A DNA stretch of 64,000 bases from Pseudomonas lalucatii (GCF_018398425.1 NZ_JADPMV010000001.1:682001-746000); one strand, 5' to 3'; positions 18,533 through 30,900 are shown, counted from the stretch's first letter. Notes: a model not told the origin generated them from the letters alone. Made by a program: numbers and translations.

Positions 18533-20425
18533 TCACCACCAACACTCAAAGCTTAAACTCTTTAAAAAACGGTACAACAAACTTTCCATAATGGCGCGCG
18601 CCCACCTCATTAAGGTGGTGATTATCCTGATAAAGCAAAATATCATTTCTAAATGGCGCGCTCGAAAAAAAGCACTGCTAGAAAAGTCTACGAAACTGAC
18701 CGAAGGATACTTATCGGTAATTTTGGCAATCTTAGCATTAGCTTGTTGCCACTCATTATTACTTTCAACGGTCACTGGCAAGCCCAGCGAACCGAAGCGC
18801 TGTACCCGCAGCAGGTTCGATGCAAACATGGGGATCTGAGCCATAACCAACACGTTTTTCCCTTGGGCATTGGCACTACTCAGAAATTCATCAAACGCAG
18901 CCATAAAAGCCGCACTTTGTGTTTGATACTGCCACATTCCTGCAAGAATAATTGCATCAGAACTGTCAATAAAAGCTTTTGCGGCATCAATTTGGGCCAA
19001 ACAAGCGGACTGCGCCCATTTAGGTAAACGCTCGACATCAAAGCCCACAATCGGCACACAACTACTTCCCGTAATGATACGCACGTTGAATTTATTAGCT
19101 GCACCTACGACATCGAAGAAGTGGTTTAACTGTGCGCCGTGACTATCACCCAGCAACAATGCGGGAGGTTTATCTCCACCGCCTCCCCGCACACAATTTC
19201 CTATGATTTTTCCGTGGCAGATTTCACTTTGGGATGCATAGCGTGTCAGTTCAGTCGGCACGGGGTCGACCACGTGAGAATTTACATGCCCAGATAAAAA
19301 AACCAGGGGAAATACACCTAAAGAAAGCATTGCAGCCTTTTTACCGCCAGCCGCAAGGGTTCTGACCTTTCTAAATGGCGTCTCAATCCAGCGAAATGAC
19401 AACCAGGCAGTAGCAAATGTCATCAGAACAAACGCCATCAGCCATGGCAGTTCAAGCGAATAGTGCCCCACGTAATAGCGCATGATCGAGAGTACGGGCC
19501 AATGCCACAGGTACAGCGAATACGATAATCCGCCGATCCATACCAAGATGGTCAATGATAAAAAGCGACTCAATAGGTTATTTTTAGAGGCAATCAACAG
19601 CGCAGTCCCAACACAGGGTATCAAGGCTATTACCCCAGGAAATCCGTACGACTCTTTTATGAAGAACAGACTAGAAGCCAACAAGATAAATCCAGCCCAA
19701 CCCATGAAACTGGAAAACCGTGATGACCACACTTCTCCAAGTCGAAGAGCAGCCACCATTGAGCCAATCAAGAATTCAGGCGCGCGAGCCAATAAAGAAA
19801 AATACATTTCTTGTTGCTGGCCTTTAACACGCAATACGCACTCTACATAAGCCGTAAGAATAACTATGAGCGTAGGTATCATTACCTTGACCCAGCGTAG
19901 CGGTAACCAAGCAAGCAAAAATGGCAGGATAAGATAAAACTGCATTTCGACAGCTAGCGACCACGTATGCAGCAAGGGAAGTTCATGTGCACTTGGTGAA
20001 AAATAGTCTCCAAACCCGGAAAAGTACTGGTTACTCGTAAAATATAAAGAGGACTCCAAGCTGTCCGTATAGAATTCAAAGTCCTTTGAGATGAACAAAT
20101 AAGCCGCCAGTGTCGAAATAGCCGAAAGCATTACGTAGCAGGCTGGCAGGATGCGTTTTAACCGCCCCCAATAAAAGCCCAGCAAGTCGAACTTACGCGA
20201 CTCCTTTCTGTCGAGAATAATGGAGGTGATTAAAAACCCTGAAATAACCAGGAAAACATCCACGCCAACAAAACCGCCGGGCAACCACTCCTTATTCATA
20301 TGGAAAAGCATCACCGCCAAGACTGCGATAGCACGCAGTCCCTGTATGTCATGGCGAAGCCCTTTCTCAGCATAACCAGCTACGCCCGGCCGCTCAGCTG
20401 TTAAGGTCATTGGTCTAAATTCCAT
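18533..20425 (-). CDS. wbpC: WbpC-like O-acyltransferase (AT3 plus SGNH), C-terminus altered by a frameshift
   Basis: The N-terminal ~350 residues are an acyltransferase-3 membrane domain (GLRHDIQGLRAIAVLAVMLF, FVGVDVFLVISGFLI, HTWSLAVEMQFYL), and the C-terminal part is a periplasmic SGNH domain with LLLGDSHGAQ. The open frame then ends in HLEMIFCFIRI and similar unlike the family. In another frame the expected SSAPFRND, YQDNHHLNEVGARHYGKF and a stop at 18546 appear. The switch is at a T7 run (minus strand, 18665-18671), where T8 would restore the frame, so the catalytic Asp-x-x-His is lost as written. Such enzymes O-acetylate LPS. PAO1 has wbpC at this very position between wbpB and wbpD. 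The start is uncertain: a TTG at 20470 and an ATG at 20410 are alternatives. Confidence 0.82.
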   Translation of the reverse strand: MEFRPMTLTAERPGVAGYAEKGLRHDIQGLRAIAVLAVMLFHMNKEWLPGGFVGVDVFLVISGFLITSIILDRKESRKFDLLGFYWGRLKRILPACYVMLSAISTLAAYLFISKDFEFYTDSLESSLYFTSNQYFSGFGDYFSPSAHELPLLHTWSLAVEMQFYLILPFLLAWLPLRWVKVMIPTLIVILTAYVECVLRVKGQQQEMYFSLLARAPEFLIGSMVAALRLGEVWSSRFSSFMGWAGFILLASSLFFIKESYGFPGVIALIPCVGTALLIASKNNLLSRFLSLTILVWIGGLSYSLYLWHWPVLSIMRYYVGHYSLELPWLMAFVLMTFATAWLSFRWIETPFRKVRTLAAGGKKAAMLSLGVFPLVFLSGHVNSHVVDPVPTELTRYASQSEICHGKIIGNCVRGGGGDKPPALLLGDSHGAQLNHFFDVVGAANKFNVRIITGSSCVPIVGFDVERLPKWAQSACLAQIDAAKAFIDSSDAIILAGMWQYQTQSAAFMAAFDEFLSSANAQGKNVLVMAQIPMFASNLLRVQRFGSLGLPVTVESNNEWQQANAKIAKITDKYPSVSFVDFSSSAFFRARHLEMIFCFIRIITTLMRWARAIMESLLYRFLKSLSFECWW

Positions 20426-20537
20426 ACTTGAGAGAGACCTACAATTTTTTAACGCCCCATCCGGGTACAATTAAAAGCTAACAACTGCACTGGCCTTCCC
20501 TGGCCCAGTACTTTGCCTATTACCCAAGCACCGATTT

Positions 20538-22864
<2,327 letters not shown>

Positions 22865-22910
22865 CAGGTAAAACTCCGGTTGGATTTTCGTCTCGATATT
22901 TATCGAGTCT

Positions 22911-24449
22911 TCAGCTTGGGATGGTTACCTTCAAAGGCAACCCTTTATTCGCATAGGTACCTTGAAGGCGCTTAGCCAGTATGCTTTTCGCGCCCGTCTC
23001 GCCATGCACAATCCGCACTTCTGACGGCCACTCACGCATCCGCGTAACAAAATTCACCAGGTCCTTCTGGTCCGCATGGGCCGAATAACCGCCTATGGTA
23101 TGGATTTGAGCGCGAATGTCATAGCGTTGCCCGTCCAAATCTGCATCGCCGCCACGCGGGCCGTAGGCTTGGATGGCCCGGCCTGGGGTGCCTTGGGCCT
23201 GGTAGCCGACGAAGAGGACGTTGTGCCGCGGGTCGTGCAGCATGGATTTCAGGTAATTGACAATTCGACCGCTGCTGCACATTCCGTTCCCTGCGATGAC
23301 GATGGCCGGACGAGCGGTTTCCGTCAGGTGACGGACCATCGCCAGGTGCGCCTGGTGGCTGTCGACGGTGAGCAGCTGCGCGAATTCCAGTGGGTTGCGG
23401 CCCTGTTTCACGCGCTGCAGCGCTTCGTTATCCCAGAAGGGCTTGAGGTCGCGGTAGACCTGGGTGAAGCGGCTGGCCAGGGGTGAGTCGAGGATGATAG
23501 GTAATCTGGGCCAGTCAGGGCCAGTCGTGTCGTGACTACTGGCTTCCCCCCTCACCCCAGCCCTCGGCTCGGGCATCCTGCTTCGCCCTACCTCCTGCAT
23601 CCATGCAGTCGTCTCCCCGGAGGGGAGAGGGGGTTTGCGCGCTGCGCCCAGCTTCTTGCGGTGGATGATGCCTTCCAGTTCGTAGAGCAGTTCCTGGGTA
23701 CGGCCGATGCTGAAGGCGGGGATCAATACTGTGCCGTTATCGGCCAGGGCTTGTTCGATGACGCTTTCCAGGCGCTGCCGGCGGCTGCGGCGGTCTTCGT
23801 GCAGGCGGTCGCCGTAGGTGCTTTCGATCACCACAATCTCGGCGCGGTACGGCGGCTTGGGTGCCGGCAGCAGGGGTGCATGGGGCGCGCCCAGGTCGCC
23901 GGAGAAGACGATGCGCTTTTTCTCGCCGGACTGGGGGTAGTGCAGGTCGATCTCCACATAGGCCGAGCCGAGGATATGTCCGGCGCGTTGCAGGCGGATG
24001 CGGCAGACCAGGCTTTGCGTGTCGTGCAGGGTGAACCAGGTCTTGTAGGGCAAGGCGATGATGCGCTGTTCGATCAGCTTGATGTAGCGCTCGACCTGCT
24101 TCTGGTCGCGGCTGAAGCCGAGCTTGAAGGCATCCTCCAGCACGATGGGCAGCAGCTTGGCGGAGGGTTCGCTGCAGAGGATCGGCCCCTTGAAACCGGC
24201 GGCCAGCAAGTAAGGGATGCGCCCCACGTGATCGATATGCACGTGGGTGGCGACCAGGGCCTTGATCGTGTCCAGGGGAAACTCGATGGCCAGGCGATCG
24301 GCGCCTGATTTGCCTTCGGGCGAGGTTTCCGCGCCTTGGAACAGGCCGCAATCGATCAGCAGGCTGTGCTCGGCGTCCATCAACAGTTGGTGACAGGAGC
24401 CAGTCACGCCGTCCTTGGCGCCATGATGGAGGATATCGGGGTAACCCAT
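22911..24449 (-). CDS. Beta-CASP metallo-beta-lactamase-fold hydrolase with a repeat-derived insertion
   Basis: From the ATG at 24449 ([20 protein letters not shown]) this is a 512-residue MBL-fold protein with [10 protein letters not shown] (HxHxDH), [43 protein letters not shown] and [12 protein letters not shown]: the motif set of RNA-processing beta-CASP nucleases. Upstream frame extension is possible but does not look coding. Residues ~272-302 ([16 protein letters not shown] and following) come from a palindrome-rich intergenic-type repeat inserted in frame between the MBL and beta-CASP parts. It sits between wzz and wbpA, where PAO1 has no such gene. A role in LPS control would be speculation; RNA cleavage or exonuclease activity is the family expectation. 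Confidence 0.85.
   Translation of the reverse strand: MGYPDILHHGAKDGVTGSCHQLLMDAEHSLLIDCGLFQGAETSPEGKSGADRLAIEFPLDTIKALVATHVHIDHVGRIPYLLAAGFKGPILCSEPSAKLLPIVLEDAFKLGFSRDQKQVERYIKLIEQRIIALPYKTWFTLHDTQSLVCRIRLQRAGHILGSAYVEIDLHYPQSGEKKRIVFSGDLGAPHAPLLPAPKPPYRAEIVVIESTYGDRLHEDRRSRRQRLESVIEQALADNGTVLIPAFSIGRTQELLYELEGIIHRKKLGAARKPPLPSGETTAWMQEVGRSRMPEPRAGVRGEASSHDTTGPDWPRLPIILDSPLASRFTQVYRDLKPFWDNEALQRVKQGRNPLEFAQLLTVDSHQAHLAMVRHLTETARPAIVIAGNGMCSSGRIVNYLKSMLHDPRHNVLFVGYQAQGTPGRAIQAYGPRGGDADLDGQRYDIRAQIHTIGGYSAHADQKDLVNFVTRMREWPSEVRIVHGETGAKSILAKRLQGTYANKGLPLKVTIPS
23545..23634. repeat. Palindrome-rich repeat inserted in frame in the metallo-hydrolase gene
   Basis: Read on the minus strand, the stretch starts with CCCTCTCCCCTCCGGGGAGA (stem CTCCCC/GGGGAG) and has CTGCATGGATGCAG in the middle. 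It ends in GGCTGGGGTGAGGG. This is the layout of a common intergenic repeat of Pseudomonas and related genomes. It adds about 30 residues without a stop codon. A small direct repeat (GGGCCAGTC twice, about 23509-23528) lies beside its left end. Boundaries are approximate. Confidence 0.6.
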
Positions 24450-24595
24450 GGTGTCGATCCGTGTTAGTCCGTTAACGATGCCGGCGGGAGGAACGGTGCC
24501 GGGGCTATTCCTTAGCATATGGCCGCGTATTGGTCTCAATAGCGGGTATAACCTGCTTGTTTCTGCATCCCGCAACGCGTGTATTTGGGGGCCTT

Positions 24596-24616
24596 GGTGC
24601 GCACGGCGCACCCTAC
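24596..24616. repeat. GGTGCGC/GCGCACC palindromic repeat
   Basis: GGTGCGC and GCGCACC flank a 3-base centre, followed by CTAC. A near-identical copy is at 27879-27899. This is the GTAGGGTGCGCC-type intergenic repeat widespread in Pseudomonas. It lies upstream of the metallo-hydrolase start, in the stretch between that gene and the first wzz. Confidence 0.55.
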
Positions 24617-24665
24617 GAGGCACGGCTAATCGATTCGAGGGCGGCCCCCTCTACTGAGCGTCTTG

Positions 24666-25976
24666 TCAGGATGACAAGCTCGACTTATCGGAATGATGTC
24701 GCGAGGAACCCCGACGCAGGACGTTGCGCAGCAGGGCGATAAACAGCCCCAGCATGCCGCCGAGTACCACGCCCAATGCCAGGACCAGCGCCTTCTTGGG
24801 CTTTACGGGGCGCAGTGGATCCACGGCCACCTGATCGACAGACACCAGCTTGAGCTCGGCTACGTCGACGCTAAGGTTGCGCAAACGGGTGGCCTCCTCC
24901 CGCCAGATGGCCAGGTCCTTGAGGAACAGGTCTTCGTTTTCACGCTGATTGAGCACTTCAACCTGCCGGTTGTGCGCCAGCAGTTGCAGCTCCTTGGCGA
25001 TCTGCGCGATGCGCGGCTCGGTGAAGTCGTCGGAGCGACGTTGCAGCAATGCATTGCGCTCCGCCTCCAAGGCATCGCTGCCCATGAAGTAGAGCGGTAT
25101 CTGCTGGTTGTTGACCTCGGTGCGAATCACGCTGCCTTGCGCTACGCGGTCGCCCTCGCCAAGGGCGGAAGGAGTGGTGGGCTTGCCGATACCCAGGGCC
25201 TTGGCGATGCGAATGGACTCGTCCAGTTGGGTGATGCGGTTGTCGCGACGTGCCTTGAGCTGTTGGCGCAAGGCCTTGAGTTCGTCCTGTAGCTGCGCCC
25301 GCTTGAGGCTGTCGGCCTCGAGCAACTCGGCGATCCTGGCGTCCTTGCTCGCTTCATAATTGGCGCGGGCCGCGGCAATTTTCAATTCGAGTTGATTCAG
25401 GCGGTTCTGGATCACCGTTTGCAGATCGGCGGCGATCTTTCCGCGCTCCGCCTGGATGGCATGCTCGACCAGGCCATTGGCCAGGGCGACGCCGTTGACG
25501 TCCGCCGGGTAGGTCAGCTGGATGCCGACATAGGCGCTCAGGCTGTCGGTCTTTTTCGGGTCGGGCTGGAGCATCTTGAACGCCTCCCGGTTGAAACTTT
25601 CGAAGGTTTGCTCGAGGCTGCGATTGGGTTGACGCAAGGCCTCGAACAGCCCCGGGTTGGCGCGGAAGTATGCCAGGCGGCTGTCATAGGACTCCAGGGA
25701 GGCGCCAACGCGCTGCATGGCTTGCTCAGGCGTCAGCTCGTAAACACCGGTGCGATTCAAGGCATCCAGGTCTTTGATCGCCGCAGGACGCAACATGCTC
25801 TGCACCTGGTATTCAGGGGTGGCCAGGAAGGCATAGGCCGCTGCTAGCAGGCCGACCAGTAGAGTCACCAGGGCAATTAACAGCTTCTGTTCCCAGAGCG
25901 AATGAAATAACGCGGCCAGGTCGATTTCGTCGTTAAGGGGTGGTTGCACAACGGGGGAGATTGCGTTCACGGCCAA
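24666..25976 (-). CDS. wzz: Wzz-type polysaccharide chain-length regulator (copy 1)
   Basis: This 436-residue protein has the PCP-1 co-polymerase plan. It begins with a cytoplasmic NDEIDLAALFHSLWEQK segment, a first membrane helix (LLIALVTLLVGLLAAAYAFL) and a long periplasmic coiled-coil-rich domain (residues ~55-385). It ends with VDPLRPVKPKKALVLALGVV, which carries the Pro-rich motif and second helix. It is longer than enteric WzzB (~325) and nearer to FepE/Wzz2-type regulators. It would set the modal length of the O polymer made by Wzy. It is a clear paralogue of the next gene upstream. Confidence 0.9.
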   Translation of the reverse strand: MAVNAISPVVQPPLNDEIDLAALFHSLWEQKLLIALVTLLVGLLAAAYAFLATPEYQVQSMLRPAAIKDLDALNRTGVYELTPEQAMQRVGASLESYDSRLAYFRANPGLFEALRQPNRSLEQTFESFNREAFKMLQPDPKKTDSLSAYVGIQLTYPADVNGVALANGLVEHAIQAERGKIAADLQTVIQNRLNQLELKIAAARANYEASKDARIAELLEADSLKRAQLQDELKALRQQLKARRDNRITQLDESIRIAKALGIGKPTTPSALGEGDRVAQGSVIRTEVNNQQIPLYFMGSDALEAERNALLQRRSDDFTEPRIAQIAKELQLLAHNRQVEVLNQRENEDLFLKDLAIWREEATRLRNLSVDVAELKLVSVDQVAVDPLRPVKPKKALVLALGVVLGGMLGLFIALLRNVLRRGSSRHHSDKSSLSS

Positions 25977-26282
25977 GATCCATCTTTCAAATGTGTGCCA
26001 CGGATGCGCCAGGCGAGGACAACTGTTGTTGTCCTATCGAGCCACTCCAGCCATACACCGCGGGTTCCGGAGCAGCCGATAGTAAGGGCTTTTACCCATC
26101 CCACCAGCAGAGACTGGGCGGCATTGTGCCTGCGGCGCATGACATTACAAGTCTTGACAAACATTTGGCAGCCGCTGATAGACGGACGGGAACTTTGCGA
26201 TACACCTCACAGTCTCCGCGCCTCGCATATTGACTCCCCACTCAGGGCGATGCGCTTACAGGCGCGCCTCCCCACATACGCC
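25977..26282. other. Intergenic stretch between the two wzz genes
   Basis: This 306-base stretch has no credible gene. It contains a perfect 8-base stem (AGGACAAC/GTTGTCCT, 26016-26035) about 40 bases before the copy-1 start, without a T run, so it would lie in the 5' leader of that gene or act as an operator. No convincing sigma-70 promoter was identified. Confidence 0.4.
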
Positions 26283-27554
26283 CTACGGTTTGTTGGCTTG
26301 CCTGGGGCGCAGCAGGTTGCGCAGCAACGCTACGAAAACGCCGAGCATCAGGCCGGCGACACCGCCCAGGCCAAGCACAAGCGCTTTCTTCGGCTTGACC
26401 GCAGAGAGCGGTTCGAGCGCCGGCTGGTCCACCCTCACCAACTGCAAGGCACCGGTATCGAACTTGATCCCCTTGAGCTGTGCCGCCTCCTGGCGCCATT
26501 CCGCCAGGTCCTTGAGGTACAGGTCTTCGTTCTTGCGCTGCTCGAGGATTTCCACCTGGCGGTTGTGGCTCAGCAGGGCGAGCTCCTTCTCGATCTCGGC
26601 GACCCGCGGTTCGCTGAAGTCGTCCGAGCTGCGTTCGCTCAGGGCCTGCCGCTCGGCCTTCAAGGCATCCACCCCCATGAAGTACAACGGAATGTCCCGG
26701 CTGTTGACCTCGGTACGCACCACCTGCCCCTGGCGCTGCGCGTCGGCCATGGCCGAAGGGGTGGTGGGTTTGCGGATACCCAGCGACTCGGCTATCTGCA
26801 TGGCTTCGTCGAGACGCTTGATGCGGTTCTCCCGGCGCGTTTTCAGTTCGCCGCGCAGGGCCCGCAACTCATCCTGCAACTGCGCCTTGCGCAAGGCATC
26901 CTGCTCGAGCAGGTTGGCAATTCGTGCTTGCTTGCTCGCGTCATAGCTGGCCCGTGCTGCCTCGATCTTTTGCTCGAGGGCAAACAGGCGGTTGGCTATC
27001 AACACCTTCAGGTCGTTGGCGATGCGCTCCCGCTCCGTCTCCTGCACGGCGGCAACCAGCCCATTGACCACCGCGACGCCATCGACCCCCTTGGGGTAGC
27101 TCAGCGATATGCCGACGAATTCGCTCAGGCTATTGGGCTTCTTCGGGTCGACTTGCAGCATGGTGAACGCCGAGCGGTTGAACTCTTCGAAGACCTGCTC
27201 CAGCGAGCGCCCGGGCTCGACCAGCCCGGTAAACAGCTGTTGATTGTCACGGAAGAATTTGAGGCGACTCTCGTAGGAAGAGAGCCCTGCCCCCACACGG
27301 TTCAATGCATCGGCCGGGGTCAACTCATAGACGCGGGTGCCATTCAACTCATCGAGATCACCCCGATCCACCGGGCGCAGCACGCTCTGCACCTGATAGT
27401 GCGGCGTGGCCAGGAAGGCATAGGCAGCCGCCCCCAGGGTGGCCAGGCAGGCGAGCGCTAGAATCAGGTATTTCTGCTGGTACAGCGAACGAAGCAACTC
27501 GACCAGATCGATTTCATCGTTGCTGTAGCTGGTTTGCTGCGGTTGCTCAGGCAT
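26283..27554 (-). CDS. wzz: Wzz-type polysaccharide chain-length regulator (copy 2)
   Basis: This 423-residue paralogue of the protein encoded at 24666-25976 shares the same plan and long stretches (NDEIDL, AAYAFLATP, YQVQS, LRP, YELTP, SFNREAF versus EFNRSAF, IPLYFMG). It starts with a short cytoplasmic NDEIDLVELLRSLYQQK and a first helix, then has a coiled-coil periplasmic domain (~55-375). The closing segment is LEPLSAVKPKKALVLGLGGV with the second helix. Being the first gene of the cluster, it may be expressed from a promoter in the 27555-27972 gap. Two tandem long regulators suggest either redundant or distinct modal lengths; which one governs which length cannot be told from sequence. 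Confidence 0.9.
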   Translation of the reverse strand: MPEQPQQTSYSNDEIDLVELLRSLYQQKYLILALACLATLGAAAYAFLATPHYQVQSVLRPVDRGDLDELNGTRVYELTPADALNRVGAGLSSYESRLKFFRDNQQLFTGLVEPGRSLEQVFEEFNRSAFTMLQVDPKKPNSLSEFVGISLSYPKGVDGVAVVNGLVAAVQETERERIANDLKVLIANRLFALEQKIEAARASYDASKQARIANLLEQDALRKAQLQDELRALRGELKTRRENRIKRLDEAMQIAESLGIRKPTTPSAMADAQRQGQVVRTEVNSRDIPLYFMGVDALKAERQALSERSSDDFSEPRVAEIEKELALLSHNRQVEILEQRKNEDLYLKDLAEWRQEAAQLKGIKFDTGALQLVRVDQPALEPLSAVKPKKALVLGLGGVAGLMLGVFVALLRNLLRPRQANKP

Positions 27555-27878
27555 AGGTCGGCTAGGATCCGTCTAAACAATGGTCTATCGCATGGCATAC
27601 GATCACATTTTAGGCCCATCCTTGAGCGGCCCCGCCCCTCTTGCGCGGGCAGTAGCAGGCGCATCCCTCGTACCCAGCGGGGTGTGACAGCCACCCGGCA
27701 GATTTGTTCATCGCCAGGCCGAGAATCCCGTATTAATTTTGCCAGGGTTGATCCACGCAGCCATCCGCTTGCACGAGTCTACCTGCTGTCTCAGCACTCC
27801 TTCTGTAAATAGAGCCTCACAGGCATGAACGTGGAGGACGTGCTTCGCACACCAACGGATACCAACAGTCCGCAGTAC

Positions 27879-27899
27879 GGTGTGCGCGGCGCACCCTAC
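27879..27899. repeat. Second copy of the GTAGGGTGCGCC-type repeat
   Basis: GTGCGC and GCGCAC arms are followed by CCTAC, matching the copy at 24596-24616. Placed directly next to the RTX gene terminator, it is probably a remnant of a dispersed repeat. Confidence 0.5.
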
Positions 27900-27933
27900 A
27901 AAAAACGGTAGGGGCGACAAGTCACCCCTACCG
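27900..27933 (-). terminator. Rho-independent terminator of the RTX peroxidase gene
   Basis: On the minus strand a 9-base perfect stem CGGTAGGGG/CCCCTACCG with a 10-base loop is followed by six T. It lies about 40 bases after the stop codon of the giant gene. Confidence 0.8.
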
Positions 27934-27972
27934 CTGTTGTTGATACCTCGTTACGCTTTGCTGGCGACCTCC

Positions 27973-30900
27973 TTATACCGCCAGGGTGAAGTCTGCTTGG
28001 GTGATGGTGGTGGCATCGTTGATGCCCACCAGGCGGATGGAACCGCCACCGACCGACACCAGCGTGTCCGCACCAACATCGGCGATGGTCACGTTGGCGG
28101 CAAAGTTCGCCGCGGTCACGCCAAGTGCAGCGATATTGAGCAGGTCCTGGCCGTCGGCTGGGTTGGCGTCGAAGTCCAGGATACGGTCGTTTCCGAAGCC
28201 AGGTCCGAACACGAAGGTATCGTTGCCGAGACCGCCAGTGAGAATATCGTCGCCGGCTCCGCCGGTAATGGTGTCATTACCTGCGCCACCGGTGATCGTA
28301 TTGGCCAACTCATTGCCTGTGCCGGTAAAGGCACCGACGCCGGAGAACACCAAATTCTCAAGATTGGCCCCCAGGGTGTAGCTCGAGTTCGTGGTATAGA
28401 CCGAATCAATCCCCTCCCCAGCGAGTTCGATCACAACATCCAGGCCGATGACACCATAGTTGTCGTTACCCGCCCCACCGGCCATCGTGTCGTTGCCGAG
28501 ACCGCCATTGAGGATGTCATTTCCAGCTCCGCCATTCAGGGTGTCGCTACCGTTGCCGCCATTGAGAATGTCATTTCCAGCTCCGCCGTTCAGGGTGTCG
28601 TTGCCGGCTCCACCTGTGATCGTATTGGCCAACTCATTGCCAGTACCGCTGAACGCGCCAACACCCGAGAACACCAGATTCTCGAAATTGGCCCCTAGGG
28701 TGTAACTCGAGTTCGTGGTGTAGACCGAATCAATCCCCTCCCCAGCAAGTTCGATCAAAACATCCAGGCCGATAACACCATAAGTGTCGTTACCAGCACC
28801 GCCAGCCATCGTGTCACTACCAGAGCTACCGTTAAGAATATCGTTCCCTGCCCCACCAATTAGGGTGTCGTCTCCGGCCAAACCGTTGAGGATGTCATTG
28901 CCTATGCCACCGATAATGGTGTTTGCCAAACCATTGCCGGTACCTGTGAAAGGACCGCTGCCGGTGTATGTCAGATTCTCGAGGTTGGCACCCAAGGTGT
29001 AACTGGCAAGAGTGGTACGAATCAAATCAGTACCTTCGCCAGCAAGCTCGGTCACGACATCCCCAAGCTCGGTGACTTCATAGGTATCGTTGCCCAGACC
29101 ACCGACCATCGTATCGTTGCCGAGGCCGCCATTGAGGATGTCATTTCCAACTCCACCACTCAGGGTGTCGCTACCGTTGCCGCCATTGAGAATGTCATTT
29201 CCAGCTCCGCCGTTCAGGGTGTCGTTGCCGGCTCCACCCGTGATCGTATTGGCCAACTCATTGCCAGTACCGCTGAACGCGCCAACACCCGAGAACACCA
29301 GATTCTCGAAATTGGCCCCTAGGGTGTAACTCGAGTTCGTGGTGTAGACCGAATCAATCCCCTCCCCAGCAAGTTCGATCAAAACATCCAGACCGATAAC
29401 ACCATAAGTGTCGTTACCAGCACCGCCAGCCATCGTGTCACTACCAGAGCTACCGTTAAGAATATCGTTCCCTGCCCCACCAATTAGGGTGTCGTCTCCG
29501 GCCAAACCGTTGAGGATGTCATTGCCTATGCCACCGATAATGGTGTTTGCCAAACCATTGCCGGTACCTGTGAAAGGACCGCTGCCGGTGTATGTCAGAT
29601 TCTCGAGGTTGGCACCCAAGGTGAAACTGGCAAGAGTGGTACGAATCAAATCAGTACCTTCGCCAGCAAGCTCGGTCACGACATCCCCAAGCTCGGTGAC
29701 TTCATAGGTATCGTTGCCCAGACCACCGACCATCGTATCGTTGCCGAGGCCGCCATTGAGCACATCATCCCCCACACCTCCATCCAGCACATCATCCCCA
29801 CCCAGCCCATTCAGGATGTCATTCCCACCCAGCCCCTGAATCTCATCGGCAACCGCCGTACCATTCAGCACATCGTCCCCCGCCGTGCCAACGATCACGC
29901 TTAGCACCGCCGCCGTCGCCAGCGAAGTTACGGTCTCCAGGGTGCCGAGGTCATCGGTATAGGTGACCTGAACGCGCAGTTGCTGCCCATGCTGCGCTAG
30001 GGTCGGGGTAAAGGTCGCCTGGGTGGCACCGGCGATGTTGTTGAACACCCCGCCAGTCCCCGCCTGCCACTGATACGCCAGCACCGGGTTGGCCGGGCCG
30101 TCCGGATCGGTGAAGGCGCGGGTGGCGGTCAGCAACTGGCCTACGTTCGGCGTGGTATCGCTGATCAGCATGGTGCCGACCGGCGCATCGTTGACCGATA
30201 CCGCGGCTACCGGGTCGGTCACCGCCGAGAACACGGTCTCGAGCACGCCGTGAGCGTCCTGGTAGACCGCCTTGACGCGCAGGCTCAGCCCGGCCAGCTC
30301 AGCGGTGACCCGGAAGGTCTGCCCGGTGGCGCGGATATCGCCAAGCCCTGCTGCAACGATGATGTCCTCGAATACCCCGGTGCCGGTGAAGTCAGCCTGC
30401 CATTGATAGCTGACCGGCCCGCTGACGCGGCCCAGTCCCGGGTTGTCGGCGTCGGTCACGCCTTCGACCCCGGCCGCCAGCAGCGAGCCGACTTCCGGGC
30501 TGTTGTCGTTGATCGACGCCAGGCCCACCGGCTCGGCATTCAGGCCGGGCACCAGCACCACGGTCTCGTCGTTGAACTGCAGCCGCTCGATGTTGCGCAG
30601 CGTGTCGATGCCATCCGGGCCAATGATTCCGCCGATCAGCAGGTCTTCGCCCAAGTCCTCTACCGTGACGGTGCCATCGTCGTTCTCGGTGATGAGGTAG
30701 TTGGCCAGCGGTCCCGAGTACATGGCCGTGTCGAAGTTGAAGGCGCCATCGCCCGGGAGGATCTCGCGGACGATCTGCAGCTGGCCGGGGTTGATGGTGC
30801 CGGCGAACACCGCATCCAGCAGGGTCAGGCCGGCCGGCGTGCCGGCCAGGGCCCCGGACTTGTTCTGCAGAACGCCGGTCATGCTGTCGGCGCTGGCGAT

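Larger units (their letters stand above)
27555..27972. other. Intergenic region between the RTX peroxidase gene and the O-antigen cluster
   Basis: The 418 bases hold the terminator of the RTX gene (27900-27933), a GGTGTGCGCGGCGCACCCTAC repeat copy beside it, and presumably the promoter of the O-antigen cluster. On the minus strand a TAAAAT hexamer at about 27609-27614 is the best -10 candidate, but no matching -35 is seen. No gene was recognised. Confidence 0.4.

Noticed and set aside
26016..26035. Perfect 8-bp stem upstream of the first wzz considered as a terminator
   Set aside because: No T run follows on either strand; kept only as a note in the intergenic entry.
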